Positions 46,141 to 57,065 of a DNA stretch of 64,000 nucleotides are shown here, piece by piece. Position 1 is the stretch's first letter, and the number at the start of each line of letters is the position of its first letter. The notes under the pieces were generated by a model. That model was not told the origin of the DNA and ran no database searches. It worked only from the letters and a program-made list of their open reading frames with translations. The stretch covers positions 659,273,501 through 659,337,500 of the forward strand of contig CM057456.1 in assembly GCA_016271365.2 (NCBI GenBank), written 5' to 3'. Source of the stretch: Neoceratodus forsteri. Taxonomy: Eukaryota > Chordata > Ceratodontiformes > Ceratodontidae. A program made the translations under genes and the position numbers.

Positions 46141-46239
46141 TATTAAATTCTTTAGATGCCAATTGATTGTGTATTGGGCCAGGAGGCTTGCTAGGTTAAG
46201 CTGCCATTCAGGTTGCTGACGTCACCGGAAGTCCCCCAG

Positions 46240-46995
46240 CTGTATGTTCTTCTAAAGATGTGGTCTCCAGAACTGGACACAATATTCGAGGTGAGGTCTC
46301 ACCAATGATTTATACTGTGGTATCACCACCTCCCTCTTTCTGCTAGTGATACCCCTCCGTATGCACTCTAGCATCCCACTAGCTTTCCCCACTGCCTTGT
46401 CACACTGTTTGGCCTCCTTTAGGGTGTCATATACTGTAAGATTACCCCAGGCCTCTTTCATTCTTGGTGGTCATCAGTACCACTACCCCACCCTCCCATT
46501 TTGTATTCTGCCCAGGGTTTCTGTGCCCCAAGTGCAAGATTTTGCACTTCTTAGCACAGAATCTAGTTGCCACACTTCTGACCACTCCTCGAGCTTTCTT
46601 CAATCTCTATTCTTTTTTTCTCACACACACACACACACACACCTGCACCAGATTGTCTACCCTACTGCAGATCTTTGTGTCATCTGCAAAAAGTCATACC
46701 TTCCCTTCCAACCCTTCTGAAATGTTGCCAATAAAAAAAACCATTAAAAACAGATGACCAGTCCCAGTACTGATCCTTGTTGCACCGCGCTGTTCTTCCT
46801 CGGAGTGAGCTCCATTTACCTGTCATCTATTCCCCAACCAATTTCTTACCCAGTTTACGACCTTTGGACCTACTCCCAGGCTACCCAGCTTGTTCGAGTC
46901 TCCTATGTGGAATGGTGTTGGAGGCCTTACTGAAATCTAGGCAGGCTACATCCAAGGCTCCACCCTGATCTAACACAAGTAACGAGGCTCATGTT
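46240..46995 (-). pseudogene. CR1-type LINE, 5' segment right of the L1
   Basis: It continues the CR1 across the L1: VRPHLEYCVQFWRPHL, GKASGMLECIRRGITSRK (46461-46252) and an upstream part equivalent to the RT thumb, to about 46995. A (CA)n run at 46621-46642 lies inside it. The CR1 is 5'-truncated here; the next 440 bp are the hAT-like element's own sequence. Confidence 0.85.
46621..46642. repeat. (CA)n microsatellite inside the CR1
   Basis: About ten CA dinucleotides. Confidence 0.9.
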
Positions 46996-47436
46996 ACTTG
47001 AACACTGACTCTGATTTGTACAACAAGTCGGGTTAAAATCGTAAAAATAAGTTTTAAAATGCCACACTGCAGACTTGCATTGAGCATGCGCATCCCTGCA
47101 CTAGGAAAAAAATTTCCTCACAAAACAAGGAAGCACAGGGATGGCACTGGCGATCAGGAAGAGGAAGGGATTGAGCAGCTGACCCCCGGGGGCAAATACA
47201 ATCCCTTCCCTTGCTTAGGGGGTTAAGGAGAAGCATTTTCAACTAATATGGAGGAACTCCCAGCCAGGTAAGGGAGTCTCCTGATGATTTTGCAGGCAAG
47301 GAGAAAAATCTGGGAAAGGCACTCTATAATAATCAAGTAAAAAGACTTGCTCATTCACGTTTTAAAATGCATTGTACTCTGTATAACACATGTATTAACT
47401 GTGTATTTGAGTTTTAATGTAAAAAACTGCAAGCAA

Positions 47437-47690
47437 TTTTATAGAAACAGAGTCTGACGGCAGATATGGACCGCTTGCCCCACCCAGTCAGCCCATTTCC
47501 CTACCTATTGGATAAGCTGTATATCCATCCTAGTTAACCAACAGCTTACTTCTTCCTGCCCCCCCCCCAACAGAATTGCCTTGTCTGTCCTATGCATTCT
47601 TGAATTCCTCCACTGTTTTTGACCCCATAACCTCTTCAGGAAGGCTGCTACATGCTTCCACCACCCTCGCAGTATAAAGTTCAGAGATTT
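47437..47690 (-). pseudogene. CR1 3' end fragment, about 250 bp
   Basis: It starts with AGAAACAGAGTCTGACGGCAG...CCACCCAGTCAGCCC, the CR1 3' UTR, and continues into the last coding part (VVEACSSLPEEVMGSKTVEEF) before it stops at about 47690. It is a separate, strongly 5'-truncated insertion in the hAT-like element. Confidence 0.85.
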
Positions 47691-47937
47691 TATTGTGAAA
47701 AAATGACATTTTTGTAAAATATTTTACTCTTTGCATTCTTTTACAACAGACTTCAAAATAATGTGCATAAATGCATAGCATGGCTTAAAAGAGTCAAATA
47801 CGTGAATTATGCAAAAAAATCTAATTTAAATAGTTTTGCTAACATTGCACAAGTGGCAAAATTATTGCGATAAGGTTATCGCGATAATTTCATCTCGGTT
47901 ATCGTATTGTCAAAATTTTATTATCGTGGCACCCCTG

Positions 47938-48200
47938 TGCTGGCTAGGCATCCTCGCGTCAGGGTGCAGACACTGTGGTTTCATGCCTTTACCTGGCAAT
48001 AGAACAGTTAGATCACGTGCAGTTTCCGCAGGGGGACAGTCACCATGCAAAGATCACATGAGGGAAACAGAGCGAGGTTCAGGACAAGATTGTTTTTGTG
48101 CTAGAGTAATAAACAGATTTACACCAATTAGCTTCCTACCAGTTAACTTCCTAACAACAACGGCCAGCAAAAGCAGCCCTCACTGTGCCTGAGTTATCAC
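47938..48200 (-). pseudogene. Displaced 5' end of the L2 (start codon and 5' UTR)
   Basis: Directly outside the hAT-like element, the minus strand reads ATG-CCT-AGC-CAG (47951 leftward), and the left flank of the insert continues AGC-CAG-CGG-TCG-ACG-TGG in the same frame. Taking out the insert and one copy of the octamer gives one open frame through the junction. So the L2 reading frame started here and its 5' UTR extends rightward for an unknown distance. Confidence 0.6.
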
Positions 48201-48984
48201 TAGTCATTAGATCACATTGCGATACACTAATTCATATGTTACAATAGTCAGGCTAGCATCAGATTAGGGCAGCACAAATATGAAAAGTCAGATTAATGTC
48301 TATCTGTCTGTAAGCAAAATGAACAAGTTCAAAGGCAAGGATCAATGATTCAAGCACCTGCAAGCAGAATGTACCGGCTCGTATGGCAATAACTTGGCAG
48401 TGAAATGTCAGTAAGGAGGAACATGTTTTGGCGATGAGTCTAATGAAACTCCACCTAGTATATTGGCCTCAGCCCACTCCATTGGCTACTTAAGAGTAGT
48501 GGGCGGGGCAGCTGCGCATTTAACGGGAGAAGGGGACAGGTGGGTGGAAAATTTCAACTTCCACGAGTCTGCGGCGATTCCAGCATCAGGGGAGGTCCAC
48601 CCGGCAAGGATCAGCTAGCCGGCGCCTCAACCCGAGGTACAGTTCAATTACGAGATGCCGTAGTGGGGGGGGGGCCGATTCAGGAGGTCACCCTCGCTAC
48701 CCCTGATGATTACTTCTACGGAAGTTTAGCCACTGAGCAGGGTTGCAGCCTTTTTCTGTAGGGCTGCCCAGCGTCGTGGCTCCCTCCCAGCCAATAGGCG
48801 CTTGTGCCTATTTAAAAGTCTTGGCGCCAAACAAAACAAAGACGCCAGTATGGAGCCACAAGCCCCTCCAGCTCCACACATTTTTATGTGTACCCTGTAT
48901 GTACTTTTTGTCCAGGTCCACCTCGAAAATGTCTTTCTTTCTCAATGGTGTTCACCTGGTTAAGTAAACATTTTAATTGATTGA
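48201..48984. other. Unassigned stretch, partly GC-rich
   Basis: It may include the rest of the L2 5' UTR or promoter. It has a GGGCGGGGC box near 48501 and a TTGGCGCCAA palindrome near 48827, but no exon or repeat was recognised. Confidence 0.35.
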
Positions 48985-49405
48985 TTAGTGGGGGTGGCCA
49001 GCGCACTCTTCAATTGGCCCGGGTGCCACTGAGGTGGGGTCGGTTGTCGGGGGGGGCCTGGTGTCATCGGTGGCCGGGGACTATTATCTGGCCTGTCAGA
49101 GAGCAGTTTCCTGGTTTTCTCCCCAGGGAGTGGCGTGCCACAGATGTCATGGCGCGTATGCCGATGTCTGCCACTCCCCTAGTCATCCAGACCCTGACGT
49201 CCTGCTATGCTCCCGGCCTCTGCCAGGGGCCAGTAGGCCGCATCCCTGCCCTCCCCCCAGAAAAGGTGAGCCATCCCTGGGATGCGCCATCCTTCTCCCC
49301 CAGCCAGCCCTCCAGTGACCCGGGTCCGTTCCCGAACCTGGGTCACCGGTGTCTCAGATGGAAATCCAACCGGTGTGCCGACGGGCCGGCCATGACAATT
49401 GTTTA
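48985..49405 (-). mobile_element. Candidate tRNA-derived SINE, copy 2
   Basis: It matches 39249-39780 in order and orientation, best at the 5' end (minus strand: CGTCGGCACACCGG...AGGTTCGGGAACGGAC) and through the GATGGCGCATC...GGAT segment. No A-tail is preserved. The 350 bp after it (49406-49753) hold nothing recognised. Confidence 0.45.
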
Positions 49406-49753
49406 ATGTCTTTCGAACATTTGAAAATAAGATCTAAATCAGAACATAAGTATTTGCAGATAAGATGTGCTTTATTACCATTGCTTGGCCCAACTTTAAA
49501 GACTCATGCTAGCCCACTCTTATTTGAAACTCTCCATTTGGCAACTTCAAGTAAAGGTGTTATTTAAAAAATATATAAGATAGTTATAAATATGCTGCTA
49601 TCTGATCTTGATAAGCCCCATTATTCTTAGCACTAAGAGCTGAAGTTTACTTTATCTGATGATTTATGGGGTGACCTTTGTAGCTCTCAAGATATCAATC
49701 AATAATCAACTTATAAGAGCTGCTGACACTGCCTGTTTGGAGAGGCAACTCTT

Positions 49754-50325
49754 GCCTAGTAGCTGCCTGCCTCACGACCTAAAATAGCCCTATTCTGAAT
49801 TGTTCTGCCAAGTGGTTAATCCGTTTTTTAACTTCCTTTTCCTGGTAGCTCCAGTGCCACAGACCACCCACCGCAGTCCCTCCCAGAAAACCTAGTTTTG
49901 ATTATGTAAAGAAGGGAAAGGACTGCAGGGCAATAGATAGCATTGTAATGCTGTTGGGGGTAGCGGTTGCCATTGTACGGTACCATAATTTATAACAGGC
50001 ACTTGTACATGTTAAGCAGAGTTATGATTACATTTATTACCCCCTTAACGCATACAAGTGCCTGTTGTAAATTACAGTAGCATACAAAGGCCGCTGCTGC
50101 CCCCAGTAGCATTGCAATGCTGTCTGTTGCTCTGAACCCCTTCCCTACTTAGCGTCATCAGAATGCTGTTTTCTGGGCAAGGCTGCGGTGGGCAGCTTCG
50201 GAGGTACCAGGAAGTAGAATTGCTCCTATTGTAAATCAATAAACTGATTTACCACTTGGCAAAAATAGTCAAAACAGTGCTATTTTAGATCCTGGGGCAG
50301 GCAGCTACTGGGCATATAAACATAA
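49754..50325. repeat. Fully palindromic (foldback) repeat, arms about 265 bp
   Basis: The left arm (49754-50017) and right arm (50043-50325) are near-complements throughout: CCTAGTAGCTGCCTGCC with the outer right end, CTAAAATAGC, GCCAAGTGG, TTCCT(G)GTA, CTGCCCACCGCAG-like, AGCATTG.AATGCT and AACAGGCACTTGTA near the centre. The loop is about 25 bp. There is no coding sequence. The right edge is cut by the CR1 at 50328. Confidence 0.85.
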
Positions 50326-50327
50326 AC

Positions 50328-53110
50328 ATAGACTTTGATGGCAGAGAAGGACAGCTTGGCCCACCCAGTCTGCCTATTCCCCTACCTATTTGATAAGCTG
50401 CAGTTCCTAGTTAACCAACAGCATTCTTCCTCTTACCCCCCCCCCCCACAATAATTGTCTTATATCAGTCCCACGCGTTCTTAAATTCCCCCACTGTTTT
50501 TGACCCGGCCCCTGGGCTGTCCCCCCTCTATTTTCAAATTGCCCCCTTGTTCTTGCACATCTTTTTCCGAAGATATACCCTCTTGAACTTGTTGATTCCC
50601 CTGAGGTACTTGAAGGTTTCTATCATGCCCCCCTTCCTCAGGGGTATACATATTAAGCTCCTTTAGCCATTTTCATATGGTTTCTGGTGTAGGTGCTGCA
50701 CCATTTTAGTAGTGTGCCCTTCCCCCCGGACCACCTCCATCCTGTCTGTGTCCTTGTGGACATGGGGAATCCAGAACTGCACGCTGTACTCCAGATGGGG
50801 TCTCACCAACTGTCTGTCCAGAGGGATAACAACTTCCTGTTTTCTACTGGTGATGCCTCTCCCTATGCATCCCAGTATCCCACCAGCCTTGCTTACTGCC
50901 CTCTCTATTGCTTGCCCACCTTTAGGTCATCTGATATGACTACCCCCAGGTCCCTTTCCATTTTTGTTGTTGTTAGTTACCCCCACTGTGTACTCTTCCC
51001 CTGGGTTTTGCTTCCCAGGTGCATTAGTTTTCACTTCTTTGCATTGAATCTAAGCTGCCATACATTTGTACCATTGCTCCACCCTTGCCAAGTCCCTTCT
51101 CATCCTTTCCACTTCCCTTGTGTATCAACCCTGTTGCAGATCTTTGCCTTGTCTGCAGAGGGCATACTACTTCTTTCCAGTCCCTCTGCAATATCACATA
51201 TAAAGACATTAAGAGGATCAAGCAAAGTATTGAGCCCTAAGCTACCCCTTCAATAACCTCCTTTCTTTTGGACTGGACCGCTTACTGTTACCTTCTGCGC
51301 CCTGTTGTTCCAGCTAATTTTTACTCTGTATGCCACTCTGGGACCTACTCCAGGCTGGCAACTTGTTTATCAATCTTTGTGTGGGACCAACAACACCTTG
51401 TTGAAGTCTAGGCAGACCACACCACAGCCCCCGGTCTACTACTTTGGTCACTCAGTCAAAGAAATCTATTAGATTCGTCTGATGTTACCTTTCTGCTGTG
51501 AATCCATGCTGCCTTGGGTCCTGTGCCCCGCTGGCCTCTAGGTACTCAACAATTCTTTATTTCAGTAGTGATTCTGTCATTTTCACTACCACTGCAATAT
51601 GAGCAGACTTGCTGGCTTATTTGTATGTTCGTATGGAATCGCATCTGCCCTCTTCCAGTCCTTGGGTACCATGCCATCCTCCCATGATTTGTTGAAAAGG
51701 GTAGTTAGTGGTGTCACTGGTTTCTCCCCTTAGTTCTTTTAGAATTCTGGGGTGAATCCCATCAGGCCCTATTGCCTTGTTCACCTTGAGTTTTAGGAGT
51801 TCTTTCAGGACCCTTTCTTCTGTGAATGGCCTGGTGTCGACACCTCTATCCGGAGTGCTTCTGTTGTTTGGTTTCGGTACCTCCCCCTCCTCTTCTTTTG
51901 TGAATACCGAACAAAAGTATTTGTTCAATATCTCTGCCTTTCACTGTCCCCCTTTGCCCACCCCTCCTCCTTATTAAGCCTCAGTATCCCTCTCTTTGTC
52001 TTTCTTCGTTCTCTAATGTAGGTATAAAAGGTTTTAGCCCCCTTCCTAACTGAGTTGGCTATCTTTTCCTCAGTTTGGGCTTTTGCTATTCTGTCTTCCC
52101 CACTTCTTTCTTCTTTAACTGATACAGTTCTCTGTCCTGCTCCTTCTGTGATTCATCATACCCCCTGAATGCTATCTTTTTCTCCCTATCCTTCCCTGCC
52201 TTCTCTTTTGAGAAGCATAGTGTTTTTTTTCTTTCGTTGTGTTTTATTTGCTTCACACAAAGGCTTGTTGCATTTGTGATGGCAGTTTTGATTTTTCCCC
52301 TGTGTTCCTCCACCCCTTCTTCTTGCCCATTTGCTAGTACATTCCTTAGGCACTCTCTCATTCTGCCAAAGTCAGCCCTCCTAAAGTCCAGTACCTTTGC
52401 TTTTGTATGGTTTGACTCTACGGCTGTGTTTATCATGAACCACACTGTTTGGTGGTCATTTGTTCCCAGATGGCTGCCCACTTCTAAATCTGAGATCATC
52501 TCACTGTCCCCATTTGAGAGTACGAGGTCTAAGATTGCTCCCTCCCGAGTGGGTTCCAACACTAGCTGTCTGAGGCATGCTCCCTATAGAGCATCGAGAA
52601 TGACTCTGCTCCTGGATGTGGCTGCAGCAGATGTGCTTCAGTTAACATCTGGCATATTCATGTCCCCCATCAACAATGCTTCCCCTTTTTCTGCCATTTT
52701 AAGTATGCCTCCTATCATTTTCTTGTCCATTTCCTCCCCCCTGAGACGAGGGGGGGAGGTCTGTATACAACTTCCATGCGTTGTGGTTCCATATACTGTC
52801 TCCAGGGTGACCTGCAGTGCCTCCTCTCCTCCCTGTTTACCCTTTCGCTCCATTGCCTTGATCCCTTCCTTTACGTAGCGAGCTACTCCTCCTCTTTTAC
52901 CCTCTCTGTCCCTCCTGTAGATTCTGTGCCCCGGTATGCTGACATCCCAGTCATATTTCTCTGTGTACCATGATTCTGTGACTGCCACGATATCCAGGTG
53001 TTCCTTTTCCATCAAGGCTGCTAGTTCAGGAAGCTTGTCACCCAGACTACAGGCATTGGCACTCATCGCCCTCCATTTTTTGATGGACTTACCCCTTTTG
53101 CGTTGTCTGC
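50328..53110 (-). mobile_element. CR1-type LINE, truncated at the start of ORF2
   Basis: The 3' end (AACATAGACTTTGATGGCAGAGAAGG on the + strand) is the usual CR1 3' UTR. The 5' end stops at about 53110, just upstream of the endonuclease start, so ORF1 is missing. It is antisense to HUS1 and closely related to the copy at 54029-57660, with long stretches nearly identical in text. Confidence 0.92.
50700..53066 (-). pseudogene. CR1 ORF2: endonuclease and RT, broken
   Basis: The endonuclease starts MSANACSLGDKLPELAAL at 53066 and has IVAVTESWYTEKYDW, YVKEGIKAMERKGKQGGEE and LLMGDMNMPDVN. The next piece (52562-52086) has EGAILDLVLSNGD, HLGTNDHQTVWF (in place of the SDH box) and VLDFRRADFGRMRE, then a Lys/Glu-rich linker. 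RT begins with NKAIGPDGIHPRILKEL (about 51760) and continues with many stops to the C-terminal HLEYCVQFW-like part near 50800. It is inactive. Confidence 0.88.
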
Positions 53111-53224
53111 CCCAAAGGTGTCAGCGGCTCTTTAATAAAATTCAATATAGATATTTTACCATATCTAATACATTCCATGCTTACTAAATAAATTCAACTT
53201 TAATCTGTATCCCTCTTGCAGTTT

Positions 53225-53640
53225 GTTTAATTTGGCAGCCAGTGATGGTAGCCATGACCTATAAAGCCCTTTAGGGACAGGGTCCGCAGTATTTGCAAGA
53301 TCTCTTTTGCCCTTACTGCCCCCCTCCGTCGTCTCTGCTTCGCCGACGAGGGATTGCTAGAGCTTCCCAGGGTCTGTTTGAACTTCAGAAGCCAGATCAT
53401 TTGCATTTGCGGCTCCGACCCTGCAGAACTCTCTACCTCGTTGAATTAGAGAATGCTCAACTGCTGAGACTCTTAAATCTGCCTTAAAACCTTATGAATT
53501 CAGTTTGGCATTTATTTGAAATTTAGCTGTCTATGTTTAATTGTTCTCAAACTGTTTTATAGATTTACATGTGCTTTTTAGAGTTTTATGTACGACACTA
53601 TGATCTTGAATGAAGCAGCGTTTAATAAAGATTGCTTGCT
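53225..53640 (+). pseudogene. L2-type LINE C-terminal fragment
   Basis: From 53254 the frame reads MTYKAL, a stop, then GQGPQYLQDLFCPYCPP and continues in shifted frames through LRPCRTLYLVELENAQ, the end of an L2-type ORF2. The 3' end is near 53640 (TTTAATAAAG). It is one of the few LINE pieces on the HUS1 sense strand. The 32-bp sequence at its left edge (53225-53256) recurs exactly at 53991-54022. Confidence 0.6.
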
Positions 53641-53990
53641 TGCAATTGATCTACCAAAATAGGAACCATTACTCGTGTTTTTGCAACATGTCCACCTTGT
53701 ACAATACTGGCCAGCTAGTTTTAATGCCAGTGACACAATTTTGAATATTTAATCTTCTAAACGTACAAGAAATGTGATTTGTACTCTTGGTATAGCAGTC
53801 AGACAGACTACTGTGAGTGGCCCAGCAAAGAAACATGTTAATATAATTCTTATTAATGCAAGAGGGTGCATTGCCTGTCTTTGGAAGTCTACAGACCTTC
53901 TGACTCACTCATTATGACAAAATGTATTTTCAGATTCAGTATATTTGGAGAGAATACGCTTACGGAGCATCAGGAACAGTGGTCTGTACA

Positions 53991-54022
53991 GTTTAATTTG
54001 GCAGCCAGTGATGGTAGCCATG
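53991..54022 (+). repeat. Second copy of a 32-bp exact direct repeat
   Basis: It is identical to 53225-53256 and contains AATTTGGCAGCCAGTGATGG. It lies just before the 3' end of the next CR1. The 350 bp between the L2 fragment and this copy hold nothing recognised. Confidence 0.85.
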
Positions 54023-54158
54023 GAATCAGGTTTAACATAGAACCTGATGGCAGATACGGACCGCTTGACCAACCTAGTCTGCCAATTTCCCTACCGAACG
54101 GATAAGCTGCAGATCTAGTTAACCAACAGACTACTTCCTCTACCCCACTAGAATTGCC

Positions 54159-56850
54159 TTATGTCTGTCCCATGCATTCTTGAATCCCCACTGTTTTTGA
54201 CTCTACGACCTCCTCAGGAGGGCTGTTCCATACATATACAACCCTCTCTGTGAAGAAATACTTCTTCACATTACCTCTGAGCCACCCCCTCTCTATCTTC
54301 AACTTGTGCCCCCTTGTTCTTGCACATCTCTTTTTCTGAAAGATGCTACCCTCTTGGACTTTGTTGATTCCCTTGAGGTATTTGAATGTTTCTATCATGT
54401 CCCCCCTCTTCCTCCTTTGTTCGAGGCTATACATCTTCAGCTCCTTTAGTCTTTCTTCATGTGTCTTCTGGTGCAGACCCTGCACCATTTTGGTTGCCCT
54501 CCTCTGGATAGCCTCCACTCTGTTTATGTATTTGCGGAGATGGGGTCTCCAGAATTGTACACAGTACTCCAAATGTGGTCTTGCCAACTGTCTGTACAGA
54601 GGGCCAACAACTTCCTGTTTTCTACTAGTGATACCTCTCCCTATGCATCCCAGTATCACCCCAGCCCTCCTTACTGCCTTCTCACATTGCTGGCCCACCT
54701 TTTAGGTCATCTGATTTGACTACCCCTAGATCTCTTTCCATTTTGTTGTTGTCAGTATCTCACCCCCCATGGTGTACTCTTCCCCTAGGTTTTTGTTTCC
54801 CAGGTGCATTACTTTGCACTTTTTTGTATTGAATCTAAGCTGCCATACATACATTTGACCAGTCCTCCAACCTTGCCAAGTCCCTTTTCATCCTTTCCAC
54901 CCCACCTTGCATATCAACCCTGTTGCAGATCATTGTCATCTGCAGACAGACATACTTTTTCTTCCAGTCTCTCTGCAATGTCACTTATAAAGATATTAAA
55001 AAGGATCGGCCCTGGTACTGACCCTGCGGTACCCCACTAGTAACCCCCTTTCTTCACTGTAGACTCCATTTACTATTACCATCTGTGTCCTGTTGTCCAG
55101 CCAGTGTTTTACCCAGGCTACCACCCTGGGACCCACTCCCAGGCTGGCTAATTTATTAATCTTTTGTGAGGGACTGTGTCAAATGCCTTACTAAAGTCTA
55201 GGCAGACCATGTCCACAGCCCCTCCCTAGTCTACTACTTTGGTCACGCAGTCAAAGAAATCAATTAGATTCATCTGACATGACCTTCCTGCTGTGAATCC
55301 ATGCTGCCTTGGGCCACGTGCCCCACTGGCCTCTAGGTACTCAACAATTCTTTCCTTCAGAAGTGATTCCATCATTTTCCCTACCACTGAGGTCAAACTG
55401 ACAGGTCTGTAGCTTCCTGCCTCTGTCTTGCTCCCACTTTTGTGAAGGGGAATCACATCTGCCCTCCTCCAATCCTCAGGTACCACACCATCTCCCATGA
55501 TTTATTAAAAAGGGTAGTCAGTGGTGTTACTAGTTCTTCCCTTAGAATTCTGGGGTGAATTCCATTAGGCCCCATTGCTTTATCCACCTTCAGTTTTAAG
55601 AGTTCTTTCAGAACCCTTTCCTCTGTGAAAGGACAAATATCAACCCCCCTATCCAGAGTGCTTCTATTGACTGGATCAGGTATCTCCCCATGCTCTTCCA
55701 TTGTGAATACTTAGCCAAAGTATTCGTTCAGTATCCCTGCTTTTTCACTGTTGCTCTCTGCCCAACCACCTTCCTCTTTATTCAGCCTGAGTATCCCTGC
55801 CTTAGTCTTTCTTTGCTCCCTAATGTACCTGTAAAATATTTTATCCCCCTTCTTAACTGAGTTGGCTGTCTTTTCCTCGGTTTGGGCCTTTGCTATTCTG
55901 ACTGCCTTCCCCGCTTCCTTCTGCTCTAACTGGTACAGTTCTCTGTCCTGCTCCTTCTGTGTTTCCTTATACTTCCTGAATGCTATCTTTTTCTCCCTAA
56001 CCTTCCCCGCCACTTCTTTTGAGAACCATAGCGTTTTTTTCTTTTGTTTTGATTTATTTGCTTTGCACAAAGGCTTGTTGCCTCTGTGATGGCGGTTTTG
56101 ATGTTTCCCCATTGTTGCTGCACCCCACCTTCTTGCCTGTTTGCTAGTGCTTTTCTGAGGCACTCTCTCATTTTGACAAAATCAGCCCTCCTGAAGTCCA
56201 GTACCTTCACTTTTGTATGGCTTGACTCTACAGCTAAGTTTATCGTGAACCACACTATTTGGTGGTCGCTTGTTCCCAGATGGCTACCCACTTCAGGATC
56301 GGAGATCCTCTCTCTGTCCCCATTTGAGAGTACCAGGTCTAAGATTGCTCCCTTCCGAGTGAGTTCCAAAACTAGCTGTCTGAGGCATGCCCACTGTAGG
56401 GCATTGAGAATGGCCCTGCTGTTGGATGTGGCTGCAGCAAAGGTGCTCCAGTTAACATCTGGCATATTCAGATCCCCCATCAGGAATATCTCTCATTTCT
56501 CTGCCATCCTAAGGATGCCTTCTGTCATTTCCTCCCCGTGAGATGGGGTTTGTATATAACCCCTGTGCAGCTTGTGGTGCCATTTCCAGTCTCCAGGGTG
56601 ACCCACAGTGCCTCCTCTCCTTCCTGTTTACCATTTAGTTTTGTTGCTTTGATCCTTTCCCTTACATAGAAAACTCCTCCTCCTCCTCCTCCTCCCTACC
56701 TGTCCCTCCTGTAGATTGTGTAACCTGGTATGTTGACATCCCAGTCATGGTTCTCTGTGTACCATGTTTCTGTCAAGGCCACGATATCCAGGCATCCCTC
56801 TTTCATCAAGGCCACCATTTTGGGGAGCTTTTTACCTAGACTACAGGCAT
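54159..56850 (-). pseudogene. CR1 ORF2: endonuclease, RT and C-terminal region, broken
   Basis: From the right, near 56860-56480, the endonuclease has MSTNACSLGKKLPKMVALM and IVALTETWYTENHDW; then MGDLNMPDVNWS, ILDLVLSNGDRE, HLGTSDHQIVWF (here SDH is intact) and VLDFRRADFVKMRE. A Lys/Glu-rich linker (56163-55711) precedes the RT: KAMGPNGIHPRILREE, DWRRADVIPLHKSGSKTEAG and SYRPVSLTSVVGKMMESLL (55701-55226). The C-terminal piece (54698-54159) has LARPHLEYCVQFW and RRATKMVQGLHQKTHEERL. Frameshifts and stops separate the pieces, so it is inactive. Confidence 0.9.
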
Positions 56851-57065
56851 TGGTACTCATTACCATCCATTTTTTATGGCTTTATTTCTTTTTGCCCCAT
56901 CCCTGTCCTTACTGCCTTTGTCTTTTTCTCCATTTACCCCTGCCCTTCTCCATATTTACTGTTCTGTCTTGGTGTTTACCTCAGTACCTACCCTGAATTT
57001 TTTTTTTTTTTTTTTTTGGGGGGGGCTAGGATTTCCCTTCTTGTTTTCAGTGCCTCCCCCCTTGG

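Larger units (their letters stand above)
39849..46239 (-). mobile_element. Near full-length L1-type LINE, about 6.4 kb
   Basis: On the minus strand the element starts at 46239 with GGGGGACTTCCGGTGACGTCAG and ends with an A-tail (T-run 39849-39863 on the + strand). The exact 14-mer CTGTATGTTCTTCT flanks it on both sides. It carries ORF1, a spacer, and ORF2 with endonuclease, RT and C-terminal region, so it is not 5'-truncated, unlike most L1 copies. Multiple frameshifts and stops show that it is no longer active. It landed inside a CR1 that was already inside the hAT-like element. Confidence 0.93.
37763..47937. mobile_element. hAT-like DNA element containing nested LINEs
   Basis: The left end TAGGGATGCCACGATAA and the complement of the right end, CAGGGGTGCCACGATAA, are terminal inverted repeats. 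The flanking octamers CGCTGGCT (37755-37762) and TGCTGGCT (47938-47945) match at seven of eight bases, the 8-bp target duplication of hAT elements. Further inward both ends carry repeated ATATCACGATAATT-like words. No transposase was recognised in its own sequence (37763-38860, about 47000-47437 and 47690-47937), so it was probably non-autonomous and a few kb or less before other elements landed in it. Confidence 0.75.
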
